This document shows positions 38,069 through 50,841 of a stretch of DNA of 64,000 nt, one piece after another. Below the pieces are notes generated by a model. The model ran no database searches and was not told the origin of the DNA. It saw nothing but the letters and a program-made list of their open reading frames with translations. Positions within the stretch are counted from its first letter, which is position 1. Each line of letters starts with the position of its first letter. Origin of the DNA: Rapana venosa (Eukaryota; Mollusca; Gastropoda; Neogastropoda; Muricidae); the NCBI GenBank assembly GCA_028751875.1, contig CM054145.1:866172-930171 (forward strand), read 5' to 3'. The position numbers and the translations under genes were made by a program.

Positions 38069-38099
<31 letters not shown>

Positions 38100-38229
38100 G
38101 CATAAGAACAACAGAAATTAGGAAAGAAGGGGGATACCTGCCACTTTCAGGCAGAAGTGATCCCCAGGATATGAAGGTGGAGAACACTCAACAACAACAG
38201 ATCTCTTTTTCTCTCTTTCTGAATCTCTT

Positions 38230-38274
<45 letters not shown>

Positions 38275-38275
38275 A
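38027..38275. repeat. TA/TG tract, hairpin-family fragment and CA tract
   Basis: TATATGTATG tracts at 38027-38100, then about 100 bases related to the hairpin element at 31861 (AGAAGTGATCCCCAGGATAT and AACAACAACAG), then a CA tract at 38234-38272. Confidence 0.75.
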
Positions 38276-38549
38276 CAGAGGATAAATTCTCATTTACATG
38301 TATATTTTATTATGGTCAGTGGAAAAGATTACTGTGTAACCTTCTCAATGAATAACACTTTTTACTAAAAAACAACAACAAACAAAACCAAAGCAAAATG
38401 GCCATGTTTCTGAGGAATGGCAGATTGTTATTATCAAAACTACACTGACGGTGAATCCACCAACACCAAGAGGAGGATCTAACAAATCCATGAAGCTATT
38501 TCAGTCATGTCCTTGTTCTCTACAGCTTTCACACTGATACAGCCATCTG

Positions 38550-38805
38550 TCTCATCACGTAGTTCTCTTTCACATCAAGTAGTTACCTTTCATATCAAGT
38601 AACTATCTGTCTCATCAAGCAGCTCTGTTTCACATCCAGTTAGCTTTCACAAGTAGTTGTCTTTTACATCTAGTTCTTATCCTTTACATCAAGTAGTTCT
38701 CTATCAAGAACTGATATTTCACATCAAGTAGTTACCTTTCACATCACGTAGTTATCTTTCTTTCACATCAAGTAATCTGTCACATCAACTCAAGCAGTTA
38801 TCTTT
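38550..38805. repeat. degenerate ~21-bp repeat
   Basis: Variants of TTTCACATCAAGTAGTTATC recur about ten times with strong divergence and length change. Confidence 0.75.
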
Positions 38806-39026
38806 GGAGGAGAAGGGGGGTGGGGGGGAAGGATCCCTTTTTCTCAGGCAAAGCTCGAGGTTGACCCATGGTGGATATAGAGTTTTCCTGCAGAAGCCAG
38901 TGTTGGCCCGCCATTACTCAGGGAGCTGCAGTCTGGCTTTTAGGAGCTCTGTATTCATGGAGGTGGGTGTATGCTTGGGTGTGTGATGTTTCTTTTTTAT
39001 GTGTATACATACGTGTGTGTGTGTGG

Positions 39027-39041
39027 GGGGGGGGGGGGGGG
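39027..39041. repeat. G homopolymer after GT tract
   Basis: A pure G run of about 15 follows GTGTGTGTGT. Confidence 0.9.
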
Positions 39042-39129
39042 TGTTCAAAATATTATGTGAGGCACTATGTAACCAAGAAACCTGCAACGGGTACCACACT
39101 TCCTCCAGCTTTTTAACATTTATTTTATT

Positions 39130-41625
39130 ATTTAAAAAAAAAATCTTTTTGATTGGCACACTTATACAGTTCAAAACAAACAAGTTAACTTTTCATCCAG
39201 ACAACATTATACATCATTTTCCATTTTACAGGCATACAAGGCTACTAGCTACACAAAGTACAAAAAGAATCAATCATCATTTTCGTTGTCAAGACAAGAT
39301 TTATAGATGACATACAGAATTTTACTAATATTTTGAAATGGTATTCAACTTTCTACTAAGTTTATGTACTAGAACCATTTTTTCTGAAAATTAGTAAACT
39401 GCATTTGTTTGCAGTGCTCCAGCTTTTCCATTTTATATTTATATTTTAGTTCATTTAGAAAATTACCAACATTAGGTTTGGTTTAACCAATCTGACATTT
39501 GTAAACATAGAACTTTGCTAACAATATTATTAAGTCAAACACTTCACCAGTTTTTGTAATTGCATCAGTGGCAAAAAGCGCTATTTCCACATTAAGCTCC
39601 AGTCTCTCGCAATGAGAACAGTTGTGTTTTATAGTCACTTCAAGTTCTTTCCAGAAATTCTGTACATGCTGACACTCCCATAGATAATGGTTTATTGTGT
39701 CCTTTTCCTTGCCACAAAAATTGCATTTGTCATTATCTGTAACTTTCATTTTCTGTAATATTTTGTTCGTGACTAATATTCTATAACAAATCTTTATTTT
39801 AAACCATTTCAATTTAATTTCTTTAATTTTATTTGTCAGTTTTAATACCCCATGCCAGTCTATTGGAATGTTAAGCTGTCTTTCCCAATTCACGAAAGAT
39901 TTAATGTTGAGAATTTCTATTTTGCCAATCATTTCATCATAATAAATACAGGATCCTTTACCAGCTTTTGATATAATCTCTAGAGCATTGGTCCTTTCCT
40001 TACTAAAGCTGTCATCCAGTTTTATATTCTTATTCTCATATAGTGTAGGATCGATCGCACACAGCTAATATAATGCAAAAAGTTAATGTTGTACCTATTT
40101 TGTTTGATAAATTATCACGAGTTATGAAATCACCATTATCTTGCAGCATGTGTTCAACCAAAAATAATTTGTTTTGTGCCCACTTTTCATGATATATGCA
40201 TTGGTCTCCCACTTTGAATTTTTCATTGTGAAAAATTGGTTCTGCTAATAACTGTTGCTTATCGTTTGGATCTACTTGTTTGCAAAATGTTTCATGAGTG
40301 AAACACGTCTTTCCAAAATGCTTTGGACCCATCCAATCTAGATCATCTATATCAGGGCACAGCGAAAGCAATATTAATCTCCACTTTTGTTTCTGTGTAT
40401 AAACTTTTTTAATCCATGCAAGTTTCAGTGATTGTATATACACTCTGATATTTGGTATACCTATACCACCTTTTTTGATGCTTTGCACCGAATATGCCCT
40501 TTTTATCTTATTAATCTGTTTTCTTGTCCCACACAAATTCATAACATAGTTTTTGCAACTGGGCAACTTGAGCATCCGGGGGATTTGGCAATAAAATCCA
40601 TAAGTATACTAACTTTGAGAGGACTAGTGATTTAAGCACTGCTACTCTACCCAAAGGTGTTATTAATCTTTTTGACCATATCTTAAATAGTTTTTTGACT
40701 TCATATAGTTTATCAGTTCTATTTACTTCTGTCACACTAGGGGAACTGTTCGTGAACCAGATTCCAAGGATTTTATATTCTTTTGGATTCCACTCCATTT
40801 TTTTGTGTGGTAAGTAGGTTATTAGTGAATTCTTTTTGTTGCCTAGCCAAACATTTTTGGTTTTATCAAAGTTTAACTTTAACCCTGACATATCCTCCAA
40901 GGTTTCAAGGCTTTGAAAAAGCACTTCATATGAATTTGGTCTCCCTCTAGACTGAATGATGTATCATCAGCAAACTGACATATCTTTAGTTCAGTATTTG
41001 CTATTTTTATGCCTTTAATATCCGTCTGTTTCCTTATCATGCAGGCAAGTATTTCTGTGCATAAAATAAAGAGATATGGAGAGATTGGGTCACCTTGACG
41101 GCATCCCCTTTCCATATAGAATCCTGAAGATACCTTATTATTCACAGTTACAAATGAATTTATGTTTTTATAAAAACCAGACACCCATTTTTGCAACCCC
41201 TTCCCAAAACTAAAGTGTTTTAAAACATTTTGCATAAATCCTCAGTCTACAGAATCAAATGCCTTCTCGAAGTCTATTGACACCAGTAAGCCAGGCAATT
41301 GTTTTTCCTCTAAATAGTGTATTAAGTCATATAGTGTTTGTATAGTGTCTCCTATATATCTTCCTGGTACAAATCTGGTCTTCATTAATCAACCTTGGTA
41401 AAACGTTTTTAATTATGTTTGCAATGCATACAGAGCCTGTTTTATATGTCACATATAGGAGTGAAATCGGCCTCCAATTCTTTAAATACTCTCTGGGTTT
41501 ATCCTCTTTTGGTAGACAAATTACTAGTCCTTCTTTTTGTGAGATAGACATTTCCCCATTTACAAAGCCTTCATTTAGTGAGCAAATCACAAAAATCCCT
41601 ATTTGCCTCCAAACATTTCTTTATT
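39130..41625 (-). mobile_element. L1-like LINE, 5'-truncated, many breaks
   Basis: In order on the minus strand the frames give NWRPISLLYVTYKTGSVCIA (41327-41590), FYMERGCRQGDPISPYLFIL and ICQFADDTSFSLEGD (40879-41235), then LEDMSGLKLNFDKTKNVWLG and YKILGIWFTNSSPSVTE (40511-40924), and a C-terminal domain with CNFCGKEKDTINHYLWECQH (39483-39932). RGCRQGDPISPYLF and the FADD box are characteristic of the L1 clade. The start is truncated in the reverse transcriptase, and several stops and frameshifts show that the copy is dead. Confidence 0.9.
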
Positions 41626-41745
41626 TATTTGTTACTAATCCTTTCCCTGACCCTGAGGAATGTTTACACCAGGTTCTCTTGGCACTGTCCACCCTGCACT
41701 GTCCTGAGGACTTGCTGACCACACACTGCCACGTCTCCTAGAACA
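41626..41745 (+). CDS. possible exon next to the L1 insertion (weak)
   Basis: A perfect-looking branch point TTACTAATCC and a pyrimidine stretch precede an AG at about 41657. The plus strand then encodes PEECLHQVLLALSTLHCPED and LLTTHCHVS before a TAG. The peptide is helical in style, but no good donor exists and the phase could not be linked to the plus-strand exons further right. It could be a terminal exon, an exon remnant or chance. Confidence 0.25.
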
Positions 41746-41789
41746 ACCCTTCCCTTCCTGTCCCTTACTTCCGATCCCATCCTGCCTAC

Positions 41790-42035
41790 CCTCTAAACAT
41801 TCCCTTCCTTCCTTCTTCCTTCCTATCCCTTCCTATCTCTTCCTTCCTTCCTTCTTCCCTCCCTTCCTTCCTATCCCTTCCTTCCTTCCTATCCCTTCCT
41901 TCCTTCCTATCCCTTCCTTCCTTCCTATCCCTTCCTTCCTCCCTTCCTATCACTTCCTCCCTTCCTATCCCTTCCTTCCTCCCTTCCTATCACTTCCTCC
42001 CTTCCTATCCCTCCTTCCTTCCTTCCTTCCTTCTC
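41790..42035. repeat. CCTT/CCTAT microsatellite
   Basis: About 245 bases of CCTTCCTTCCTATCCCTT-type repeats, pyrimidine-only on the plus strand. Confidence 0.95.
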
Positions 42036-42514
42036 CACACCAACAGCTCCTCTCCCTCCTCCTGGCGGCTACAGGTGGCCCCACGGGTTCCGGCATCAAG
42101 GAGGGGTGATGGTTGATGGCTCTCTCCCCTGCCCTCCTCTCCTCTCCTCTCCTCTCCTGTCCTGTAGGCTGGCACATGCAGCAGTGCCAGGCCTGACTGT
42201 GTGGCCGGCTGGTCTGGGTCACTGCTGACAGACAGACACATGGGACAGTTACCTTGATGGTCACACTTTAAGTCACCATACAAAATGAAGAGACCCTCTT
42301 TTCCATGTTATCAGGTGTACTACCACAGAAACCTCAGCTGCAGAATTTGAACACAACATTTTTGTACAGAATTGATTTGATTGCTTCTGCCCAGTTCCCT
42401 GTATGACATCAATATTAAATGAAGACCATGGTGTGCCCCTGTCACCTCCCCTCCATTTTGCCTTTCATTATCCAAGTTCTTGTTCCTCTCTTAGTCTACT
42501 TCCTTCCTTCATAA

Positions 42515-42552
<38 letters not shown>

Positions 42553-42590
42553 CCCCCCCCCTCCCTCTGTCTCTATCATTATACTTATTC
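42036..42590. other. GC-richer stretch and CT tract, unassigned
   Basis: 42036-42260 is GC-rich and partly CTCCT-repetitive. It offers acceptor-like CTCCTGTCCTGTAG at 42152-42165, but no frame links in phase to other exons. A CT tract is at 42510-42560. Confidence 0.4.
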
Positions 42591-42591
42591 C

Positions 42592-42715
42592 CTTTCTAAG
42601 GGATTGTGATAAGTGTCTGCATCCCTCTCTCTTTCTAAGGGATTGTGATAAGTGTCTGCATCCCTCTCTCTTTCTAAGGGATTGTGATAAGTGTCTGCAT
42701 CCCTCTCTCTCTCAG
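42592..42715. repeat. 39-bp repeat, three copies
   Basis: CTTTCTAAGGGATTGTGATA and AGTGTCTGCATCCCTCTCT occur three times almost without change. Confidence 0.92.
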
Positions 42716-42959
42716 TGTTCTTATTTTTTAATTACAACATCTCAAAAATGTAAGAATTCTTTTTGTTAGACCTCTTCAATCACCGGTGTGTGTGTGTGTG
42801 TGTGTGCGTGCATATGTGACAGGACATCAAACTGAATTTCCTCTGTAGACATCAAGATTGCCTGGAGTTTTTAAACAGAATACTGCTTTACGCTATATTA
42901 CACTGGTCTTTTTCACTGAGGGTAGTTGTAGGGGGTGCTGAATTGAACTGAACACCCTC

Positions 42960-43240
42960 TTTCTTCGATTGTGGCGATCATGTGCCAGTGCCTGGGTCTC
43001 AGCACAGCTCTTCAGAGTTCATTCAGTGATGTTGTCTGTCCACCCATGTCTTCCTTTTCTCTGTCTGCCTCTTCTTCTACCTCCCTGCACTGTGTCCTAC
43101 ACCACATGGTGATCTTTGAAAGGCTGTCTTCTCTTGTGACATGACCAGACTATTTCACTTTTCTCTTCATGACTGTTGTAAGGAGGCCTTCATTGTGGTC
43201 TGTCTGATGATGGTGTGCTGTGTACAGAATGGGGGATGTC
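42960..43240 (-). mobile_element. LINE 3' fragment, probably RTE-like
   Basis: The minus strand has fragments in the style of LINE C-termini, including peptides with KITMWC and a following REVEEEADREKEDMG segment. Frame breaks prevent a firm assignment. Confidence 0.4.
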
Positions 43241-43423
43241 AAAACAGATGGTCCAATGGATGAAGGTGTCAGGTAAGTGTGATCAAAACAGAGCCAAATG
43301 ACTGACAAAACAACAGATGGTCAATTGCATGATGTGTGCAGTGTACAGAAGTGATGTACACAATTATTTATATTTGCCGTGTACAGTGTGGAGACCCAAT
43401 CAGATTTTCATTTGTTGTTACAG

Positions 43424-43499
43424 GTACGTGTTGGCACACATGGCAGTGTATGACGTCATACAATGGGAGTCATCAACAGTGTCCAATGAGGAGGTGCAG
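43424..43499 (+). CDS. exon of the plus-strand gene
   Basis: Acceptor TTTTCATTTGTTGTTACAG and donor GTGCAG|GTACAG, both good. The 76-base exon needs two bases from the previous exon, ends at phase 0 and encodes YVLAHMAVYDVIQWESSTVS NEEVQ. Confidence 0.5.
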
Positions 43500-45691
43500 G
43501 TACAGATTGATGACTGTGGTCCAAATGTATGGGTGCCACAAAGAATCACCTCATGGGTCTACCTCTCCTGCCTGACTGGTGGCAAGTGGGCACAAATGGC
43601 TGATTCACAACAGAAGTCCCATTATGACACACTGTGGAGAAAACATCGTCCTTTGACTGTGTGTCTGTGACAGTGGGATTCCCAACAGCACTGGGAAATG
43701 TGTGTAAAAACCTCAGAGCTGGGTACGAAGCCTAACTTCTTGCTATCTGATGATGTACTACACAGATTTTTAAGAATGCTGATGGAGACCAGTCATGTTT
43801 CATTTGTTTACAGATACTCCCACACAGCATGGATGTGTTGTACAAGCACTGGAGAGCATACTCATTCCTTGATATCATGTGAGCTGCAACACTGCACCCG
43901 GCACTGACTGGTGCCCAAGAACTACTGGAGACATCTCCTCACTGCCCCTACATTGTGCGGGGCAAACAACTCCACACAGCAGCGTTTGTACAGAGCTGTG
44001 AGAGAGACCTCCTTCTTCTACTGTGCTGTGGCAAAACTCCACACAGCACTGCATGTGTTGTACTGAGGGCTGGAGAGACCTTCAATCACTATCTGTGCTG
44101 TGAGAGTGCAAGAACTCCCCACACAGCACTGCATGTGTGTACAGAGCTGGAGAGACGGAAGAACCCCCAGCACTCCTGCATTGTTTACAAGCTGTGAAGA
44201 GACTGAGCAAGAACTCCCCACACAGCACTCACTGCATGTGTTGTACAGAGGGCTGTGAGAGGACTGGCAAGAACCCCCACACAGCATCACTCATTTTGTA
44301 CAGAGCTGTGAGAGACCTGTGCAAGAACTCCCCACACAGCACTCACTGCATGTGTTGTACAGAGCTGTGAGAGAGACCTGAGCAAGAACTCCCCACACAG
44401 CACTCACTGCATGTGTTGTACAGAGGGCTGTGAGAGAGAGACCTGTGCAAGAACTCCCCACACAGCACTCACTGCATGTGTTGTACAGAGGGCTGTGAGA
44501 GAGAGACCTGTGCAAGAACTCCCCACACAGCACTGCATGTGTTGTACAGAGGGCTGAGAGAGAGACCTCCTTCATTCTAGCTGTGCTGTGCAAGAACTCC
44601 CCACACAGCACTGCATGTGTTGTACACAGCTTGGATGAGAAGACCCCCGCACTCACTTCATTTATACAAGGTGAGGACTGTGCAACAACTCCACACAGCA
44701 CTGCATGTGTTGTACAGAGCTGTGAGAGAGACCTCCTTCATTCTATCTGTGCTGTGCAACAACTCCACACAGCACTGCATGTGTTGTACTGAGGGCTGAG
44801 AGAGACCTTCATTCTATCTGTGCTGTGCAAGAACTCCCCACACAGCACTGGATGTGCTGTACAGAGCTGAGAGAGAGACCTCCTTCATTCTAGCTGTGCT
44901 GTGCAAGACCTCCCCACAGCACTCACAGCATGTGTTGTACAGAGAGCTGTGAGAGAGAAACCTCCTTCATTCTAGCTGTGCTGTGCAAGACCTCCCCACA
45001 GCACTCACAGCATGTGTTGTACAGAGCTGAGAGAGAGACCTCCTTCATTCTATCTGTGCTGTGCAAGAACTCCCCTGCACTGGGCCTGTCAGCAGACGGA
45101 AGTTCTGTCATCTAAACACATCTCTGACAGACCTTCTGTATTTCACCTCTACGTGTCACACCTCCCACTCAGCAAATCCTCCCACCAGTACCTGCATAAT
45201 CTAATGTCCTACCTGTTGCCTGCGCCAGGTGATGTGATGTGTTTCTGGCTGTGGGCCGGGCAGGGCAGGTCAGAAAGAGGCTCCCTGAGACTGTCCACCT
45301 GCCCTGAACTGCGTCTGGATGTTGATCAGTGACGTCACCTGAAAAGGTCAAGGTCAGACACGTTGATTCTTCATTGTTAGTAACAATATCCACATTTACC
45401 ACGTGTTTTTGTTGTGTGTGTACTGTTTTGTATTGCACTGTATCAAATCATATATCATATCACATAACACCAAATCATCATTTCATATCATTTATCATAT
45501 CATATAATTATCGTGTCATAGCATACTATGCCCTATTGTACACCACTGATTTGTGTGCTGAAACACAACTTCCAACAAACTGTGTGTTTCTTTCCATATT
45601 TCAAACAGATCAAGCAGTCATGATATCTTCGTTCTGTTTAAAGCAAGCACCAAAAAGGAGAAAAACAACACTGCCCCTAGTGCCCATCAAG
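43424..45691 (+). CDS. partial unrecognised gene on the plus strand, three exons
   Basis: Exons 43424-43499, 45093-45228 and 45609-45691 join in phase (0 then 1) into about 98 codons. The joined peptide includes HMAVYDVIQWESSTVSNEEV, VFHLYVSHLPLSKSSHQYLH, NLMSYLLPAPDQAVMISSFC and LKQAPKRRKTTLPLVPIK. It is not a known repeat type and matches no element in the window. The last frame continues to a stop at 45737-45739, so the third exon may be terminal. The second intron contains, on the other strand, the terminal coding exon of LTO1. The first intron is mostly a minisatellite. Both ends of the gene are unresolved and I do not recognise the product. Confidence 0.5.
43810..45075. repeat. 62-76 bp minisatellite ending at a splice acceptor
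   Basis: About 15 units contain ACTCCCCACACAGCACTGCA, TGTGTTGTACAGAGCTGTGA and GAGAGACC, with or without TCCTTCATTCTAGCTGTGCT. Units with and without this insert alternate, giving higher-order structure. The rightmost unit runs into the acceptor of exon 45093-45228. On the minus strand the array lies in the 3' flank or UTR of LTO1. Confidence 0.93.
45093..45228 (+). CDS. exon of the plus-strand gene
   Basis: Acceptor CACTGGGCCTGTCAG and donor CCAG|GTGATG. It starts at phase 0, ends at phase 1 and encodes QTEVLSSKHISDRPS, VFHLYVSHLPLSKSSHQ and YLHNLMSYLLPAP. It lies within 45 bases of the LTO1 stop codon on the opposite strand. Confidence 0.55.
45270..45338 (-). CDS. LTO1: LTO1 exon 5 (terminal coding exon)
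   Basis: Acceptor GACCTTTTCAG, phase 0, encoding residues 124-145 (VTSLINIQTQFRAGGQSQGA plus SF) and a TGA at 45272-45270. The exon lies inside an intron of the plus-strand gene. Confidence 0.93.
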   Translation of the reverse strand: MTSLINIQTQFRAGGQSQGASF

Positions 45692-47850
45692 GTTGGTTGG
45701 TTTAGAAATGAAAACAAAGCCAGCAAGTCAGGTGCCTAGCTCCAGGAATTCTTTTCTCTGCTGCCGTTCCATTGCTAACAACTGATTCATGAAAAACATA
45801 CTTTTTTTTTCTTTTTCTTTTTTTTAAAATCAGAGTCAGAAGTAGCTGAGTGGTTACGACTGTTTGACTTCAATTCCATGGGTCCAAGAAGTTGTGGGTT
45901 CGAATCTCTGCAAATTAATTCTTGGAGAATTAAGGGTGGGGACTTTTACAATCTCCCAGGTCAACTTCAAGTGCAGACCTGCCAGTGCCTTAATTCTCTT
46001 CGTTTACACACACACACGCAAAAGGTCAAACATGCACGTCAAAGATCCCATCAGTCATGTCAGCATTTGGTGGGTTCCCGAAACGCAAACATACCCAGCA
46101 TACCTCCCTGAAGTCAGAATGCAGGTACCTTGTTGATGGGCAAAGATGGTTGCAAAGGAAAAATCTGACCATTAGTGAACAGGCCTGTGAGTTCTAGCCG
46201 AGGAACGAGAGAAGAAAAAAAATCTGGATTCTTCAGTCACTCACAGAGAGTGTGGCTGTACTCACCAGCCATAAAATACGGACTATCTTCTTCAGCCACA
46301 CAAAGATTGTATTGTTTTGTTTTGTACTGTGGTGTTGTGGTGTACTGTATTGTGTTTACTGTACTGTCTGATGTTGCACTGTATTGACCAGCGTTGCACT
46401 GTGCTGTGTTAGACTTAATGGTATGATTGTCTTGTTTTGCATCATACATCATGTTATATTGCAGTGCGCTGTGTTGATCGTTTTTTATCATATTGTTTTG
46501 TGTCGTATGTGATGTTGTATCATGTTATACTGTTATATAGTGTTTCATACTGCCCTGTACAGTACAATGTCAGGGAAAGCACATTGCCAAAAGTGCAATA
46601 TCACCATTTTTGTCACTGTCTCCGACTGTGGGGACTGTATTGCAGGGGTGATTTTCTTTTTTTGGTTGTTTGAAGTCTTGAATCTAATATGTCTTTTAAA
46701 AGTAATATTTTTAATCCAAAAATCGCCAATATGGAGTTCCAGGTAAAACGAAAGGAAAATCACCCATGGTATGACTTTGTCGAGGAGTAGATTTTTGTAA
46801 CACAACTTTCAAAGACCACTCTCTTGTTGCTCTGGGCTCTTTTCTTTGTGCTAAATGTAATGTTATAAATGGGACAAGAGGTGTGTACCCACCTGTTTAA
46901 ACTCAGTCACTGCTTAGGGGTCTTATATGTGCGCTGAGTATATAATGTACACAGTACAAACAGAGGTTATTCACTTATTTCAAATCATTGGCTTGGGCTC
47001 TTTTACGTGTGCTTAATACATCTTATGCACAGAACAAAGGGAGAATATCCATCTGTTTAAACGGCTTCCTTACACTGACAAGATTAACAACTGATTCCCT
47101 GTAATGTTGTGTACCCACCTGGGGTTTTAGTTTGGTGGTTGGTTTTGGTTTTTTGTTTGTTTGTTGTTGTTGTTGTTTTTTGGGGGGGAGGGTGTTATTC
47201 CTCGGCTAGAGCTCAGAGATTCACCGATGGTCAGATTTAGCACATGTGACTGTTTTAACCCACCATTGAGGTAGCCACATTCTGACTTCGGGGATGGTGT
47301 TTAAACATGACACCTGTGTGCACGCATTTTTAAAATGTTGATGTCCATTCCTACCAGCATATAATGGCCTACTCTTCCCAAAAGTGGAGCAAGTTTTTAA
47401 TATGGGCACAAGATGTTCTCGGTGTGTTTTTCCACAGGGACTTGGTTTAACAGTCTCGTTCGAAGGACTTTTGAGAAGTCGGTACTAATTAACTGCAGTG
47501 TAAAATTCGTTGAAACTGGCACCTCCCCAGTGGCTTGATCCTGGGCCGTCAGATTATGAACACAAGGCTGTAACCACTAGGCCATCCCCCCGCCACAACC
47601 CAACCCACCTGTTTAAACTTGGCCCGAATGGCCTGCACTTGTTCTTGCAGAGTGGGGTTGTGAGGGTCGGTCAGGGGAAAGCACTCTATCAGCTCCAGCA
47701 GACTACTGATGCTCTTCATCACTCTGTGACAAAGAAGGTAAAAAGGTAAATGTTTTAAAAACTTTTTTTTTTTTTAAGGGAAAAGAGGGTTGTAAAAAAC
47801 AACAAAACCCAAAACAAAAAACTCAGAGAGAGAGAGAGAGGGAGAGACAC

Positions 47851-47881
<31 letters not shown>

Positions 47882-50807
47882 GAGAGAGAGACACAGAGAG
47901 AGCATCACAGTTGATATCATTACCAAAAACAACAGAAACCTTAATGTTTTTTTAGAATTTATCACCAACTACAACGAAGGAAAGAATGAAAAGTTTCTGT
48001 AGTTTATATCATTATCAGAAACAAAAGGAAAAATTCACACTCTGTCTTACTCTTCACAATACAACAATTATGTACATCTATAATTCACACTGCTATAACA
48101 AAAGTCCATGCCAGGTGCAGACTGTGGAAGTAATCATGTCCCAGTTATTGGGAAAATGCGACTAAAATTGAAAAAGTTGTCAAAAGCAAAAAGAACACCA
48201 AAACTGCAAATGAACATGCTACAAACTGACGAAGAAATCAAAGAAAAATACAAGATCAAAGTTGGAACAAATTCGATGGCCTAGATCAACTCACCACTAC
48301 AGAGGAAAAATGGCAGATGATGAAAGATAGCACCAGCGAGATACCAGTCATAAATAGAAAGGAACATAAGAAGTGGATGAGCTCCGAGATGTTAAACCTA
48401 ATGGAAAACAGGAGAAAGGCAAAAGTAGATGAAAAGAAGTATAAAGAACTCGACAAATTGGTTAAGAAAAAGTGTAATGAAGCCAAGGAAGAATGGATAA
48501 ATATGCAGTGGAAACGAATGCAAATTTTAATAGCAAATTTATGTATGAAAAAATAAAAGATGTGACAGGGAAGAAATCATCTGCAAAAACAGGCTGTATA
48601 AAGTCGAGAGATGGAGAAATACTCATGGAAAAAGAAGATATTCTTAACAGGTGGTCAGAATACATCGAAGAGTTATACCACGATGACAGAGGTCCACCTC
48701 CTCATATTAGCAACGAAGATGGCCACATAATCATGGAAGACAAAGTGAGACATGCACTCAGCAAGATGAAAAGTGGTAAGGTGCCAGGACCTGATGATAT
48801 CCCATCTGAACTGATAACAGCCCTGGATGAAGTGGGAATTAAGGCAGTCACAAAACTACTAAACAATATATATGACACAGGAGAGATTCCGACAGATATG
48901 AAGAAGTCCATCTACATTTCTATCCCTAAGAAACCAGGTACAGCTGAATGTGACCAACATCGTACAATCAGCCTGATGAGTCACCTCACCAAAGTTCACC
49001 AAAGTTCTTTTACAAATACTCATGAAGAGAATGAGAAATAAAATACTCCCAGAAATATCAGAAACGCAATTTGGATTCATGGCAGACAAAGGCACCAGAA
49101 ATGCAATCTTCGCATTGAAAACTCTCATGGAAAGATCCATCGAGGTCCAGAAAGACCTGTACCTCTGCTTCATTGACTACTCAAAAGCGTTTGACAAGTA
49201 TTCTGGCAGGGCTATACATCGACGGGAAAGATCTTCGAGTCCTCAGAAACATATATTGGGAACAGGAGGCAGCCATTAGAGTCGACAATGACATCAGTCA
49301 GTATAGACCAATCTGCAGGGGTGTGAGGCAGGGCTGCATGTTCTCACCTGATTTATTTAATGTATATAGTGAAATAATTCTACGAAATATTGAGAATCAT
49401 GAGGGAATTAGTGTAGGTGACCATAACATCAACAACCTGAGATATGCAGATGACACAGTCCTTATCGCCGACTCGGAAGAAAAACTGCAAAAGATTTTAA
49501 CAACAGTAACAGACGAAAGCGAAAAGAAAGGATTACAGCTCAATGCAAAGAAGACAGAATGCATGGTGACCTCGAAAAAAGCTGTTATACCACAATGCAA
49601 CATAGCCTGTAAAGGAGAGAGAATCAGACAAGTAAACACCTTTAAATACCTTGGTTGTACTATCACCCCGGACGGCAAGTGTGACACAGAAATCAAGAAG
49701 AGAATCGGTCAATCTAAGGAAACTTTTAACAACATGAAATGCATTTTTACCAACAGTAAGATAAGCCTCAAGACAAAGATCCATGTTGTGAGAGCCTACG
49801 TATGGTCCATTCTTCTGTACGGATGTGAGTGCTGGACCCTAGCCAGGGACACAGAACAGCGACTAGAAGCAGTGGAGATGTGGTTCATCCGGAGAATCAT
49901 GAAAGTCTCATGGACAAAAAGAAAAACAAATGCAGAAGTAATGGAAATGGCTGGGTAAAAGAGATCCCATATAATCAGGGCTGACGGACTAGAGAAACTG
50001 TTATGGAGTGGCAAAATATGTGGAAACAAGAGCAGAGGAAGACAATGCACAAAATTCACAGACAGCTTAAACAAATTCGCAACGAATAAAGAGGGCACCA
50101 ACAATGAGCTCATAAGAGGGACTGAGAACAGGGAAGAATGGAGAGCCATGATCGTCGATGTCTGCAGGACCAGACTGGACACTTGAAGAAGAAGATAAAC
50201 AAATTATATACCTTTGCATTTCATGTAATACTACTACTAATAATAATAAATGGAACTTACATAGCACTATATCTTGCAAAGACAAATCAAAGCGCATGCA
50301 TTCAACTTAATCTTACAGAGTCATGCAACCAATGACAAATAATCAATAGTTTAAACAAACAGATATTACAAACATGGTACGCTGCAGACCAAATCTATGA
50401 AATAAAATTTCAATAGTCAAATATTACTATCAAAACCAAAAATAAATAAATTTCACAATCTATACTACTACCAAAACGAAAGGAAATGATGCCAGTGTCT
50501 TTAATTTCATATTGCAATTTAAAAAAAAAAAGAAGCAAAGCAAGGTAACAACATCAACATATATAGAGATATTTTAGTGTGTGTGTGTGTATTTGTAAAT
50601 GAGTATGTGATGCACGTATGAATACATCATTGCATGTAAGCCAACAAAAGCACGTGTATTCTTTTCGTAACTGAAAGCTAAAGGCTCAACTAAAGCTCTA
50701 GGAGAGAACCTGACTGTGATCCATACCTTTGTTTATTCTTCAGACTGTCGGCTCTCTGTCTGATGGTCTCTGCAAACCCAACGTAGAAGCCCAGCTGTAA
50801 ACAATGA

Positions 50808-50841
<34 letters not shown>

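Noticed and set aside
43810..44800. Open frames in both directions through the 43.8-45.1 kb array
   Set aside because: They follow the repeat unit and contain stops at unit variants; an exon origin of the unit is possible but cannot be shown.
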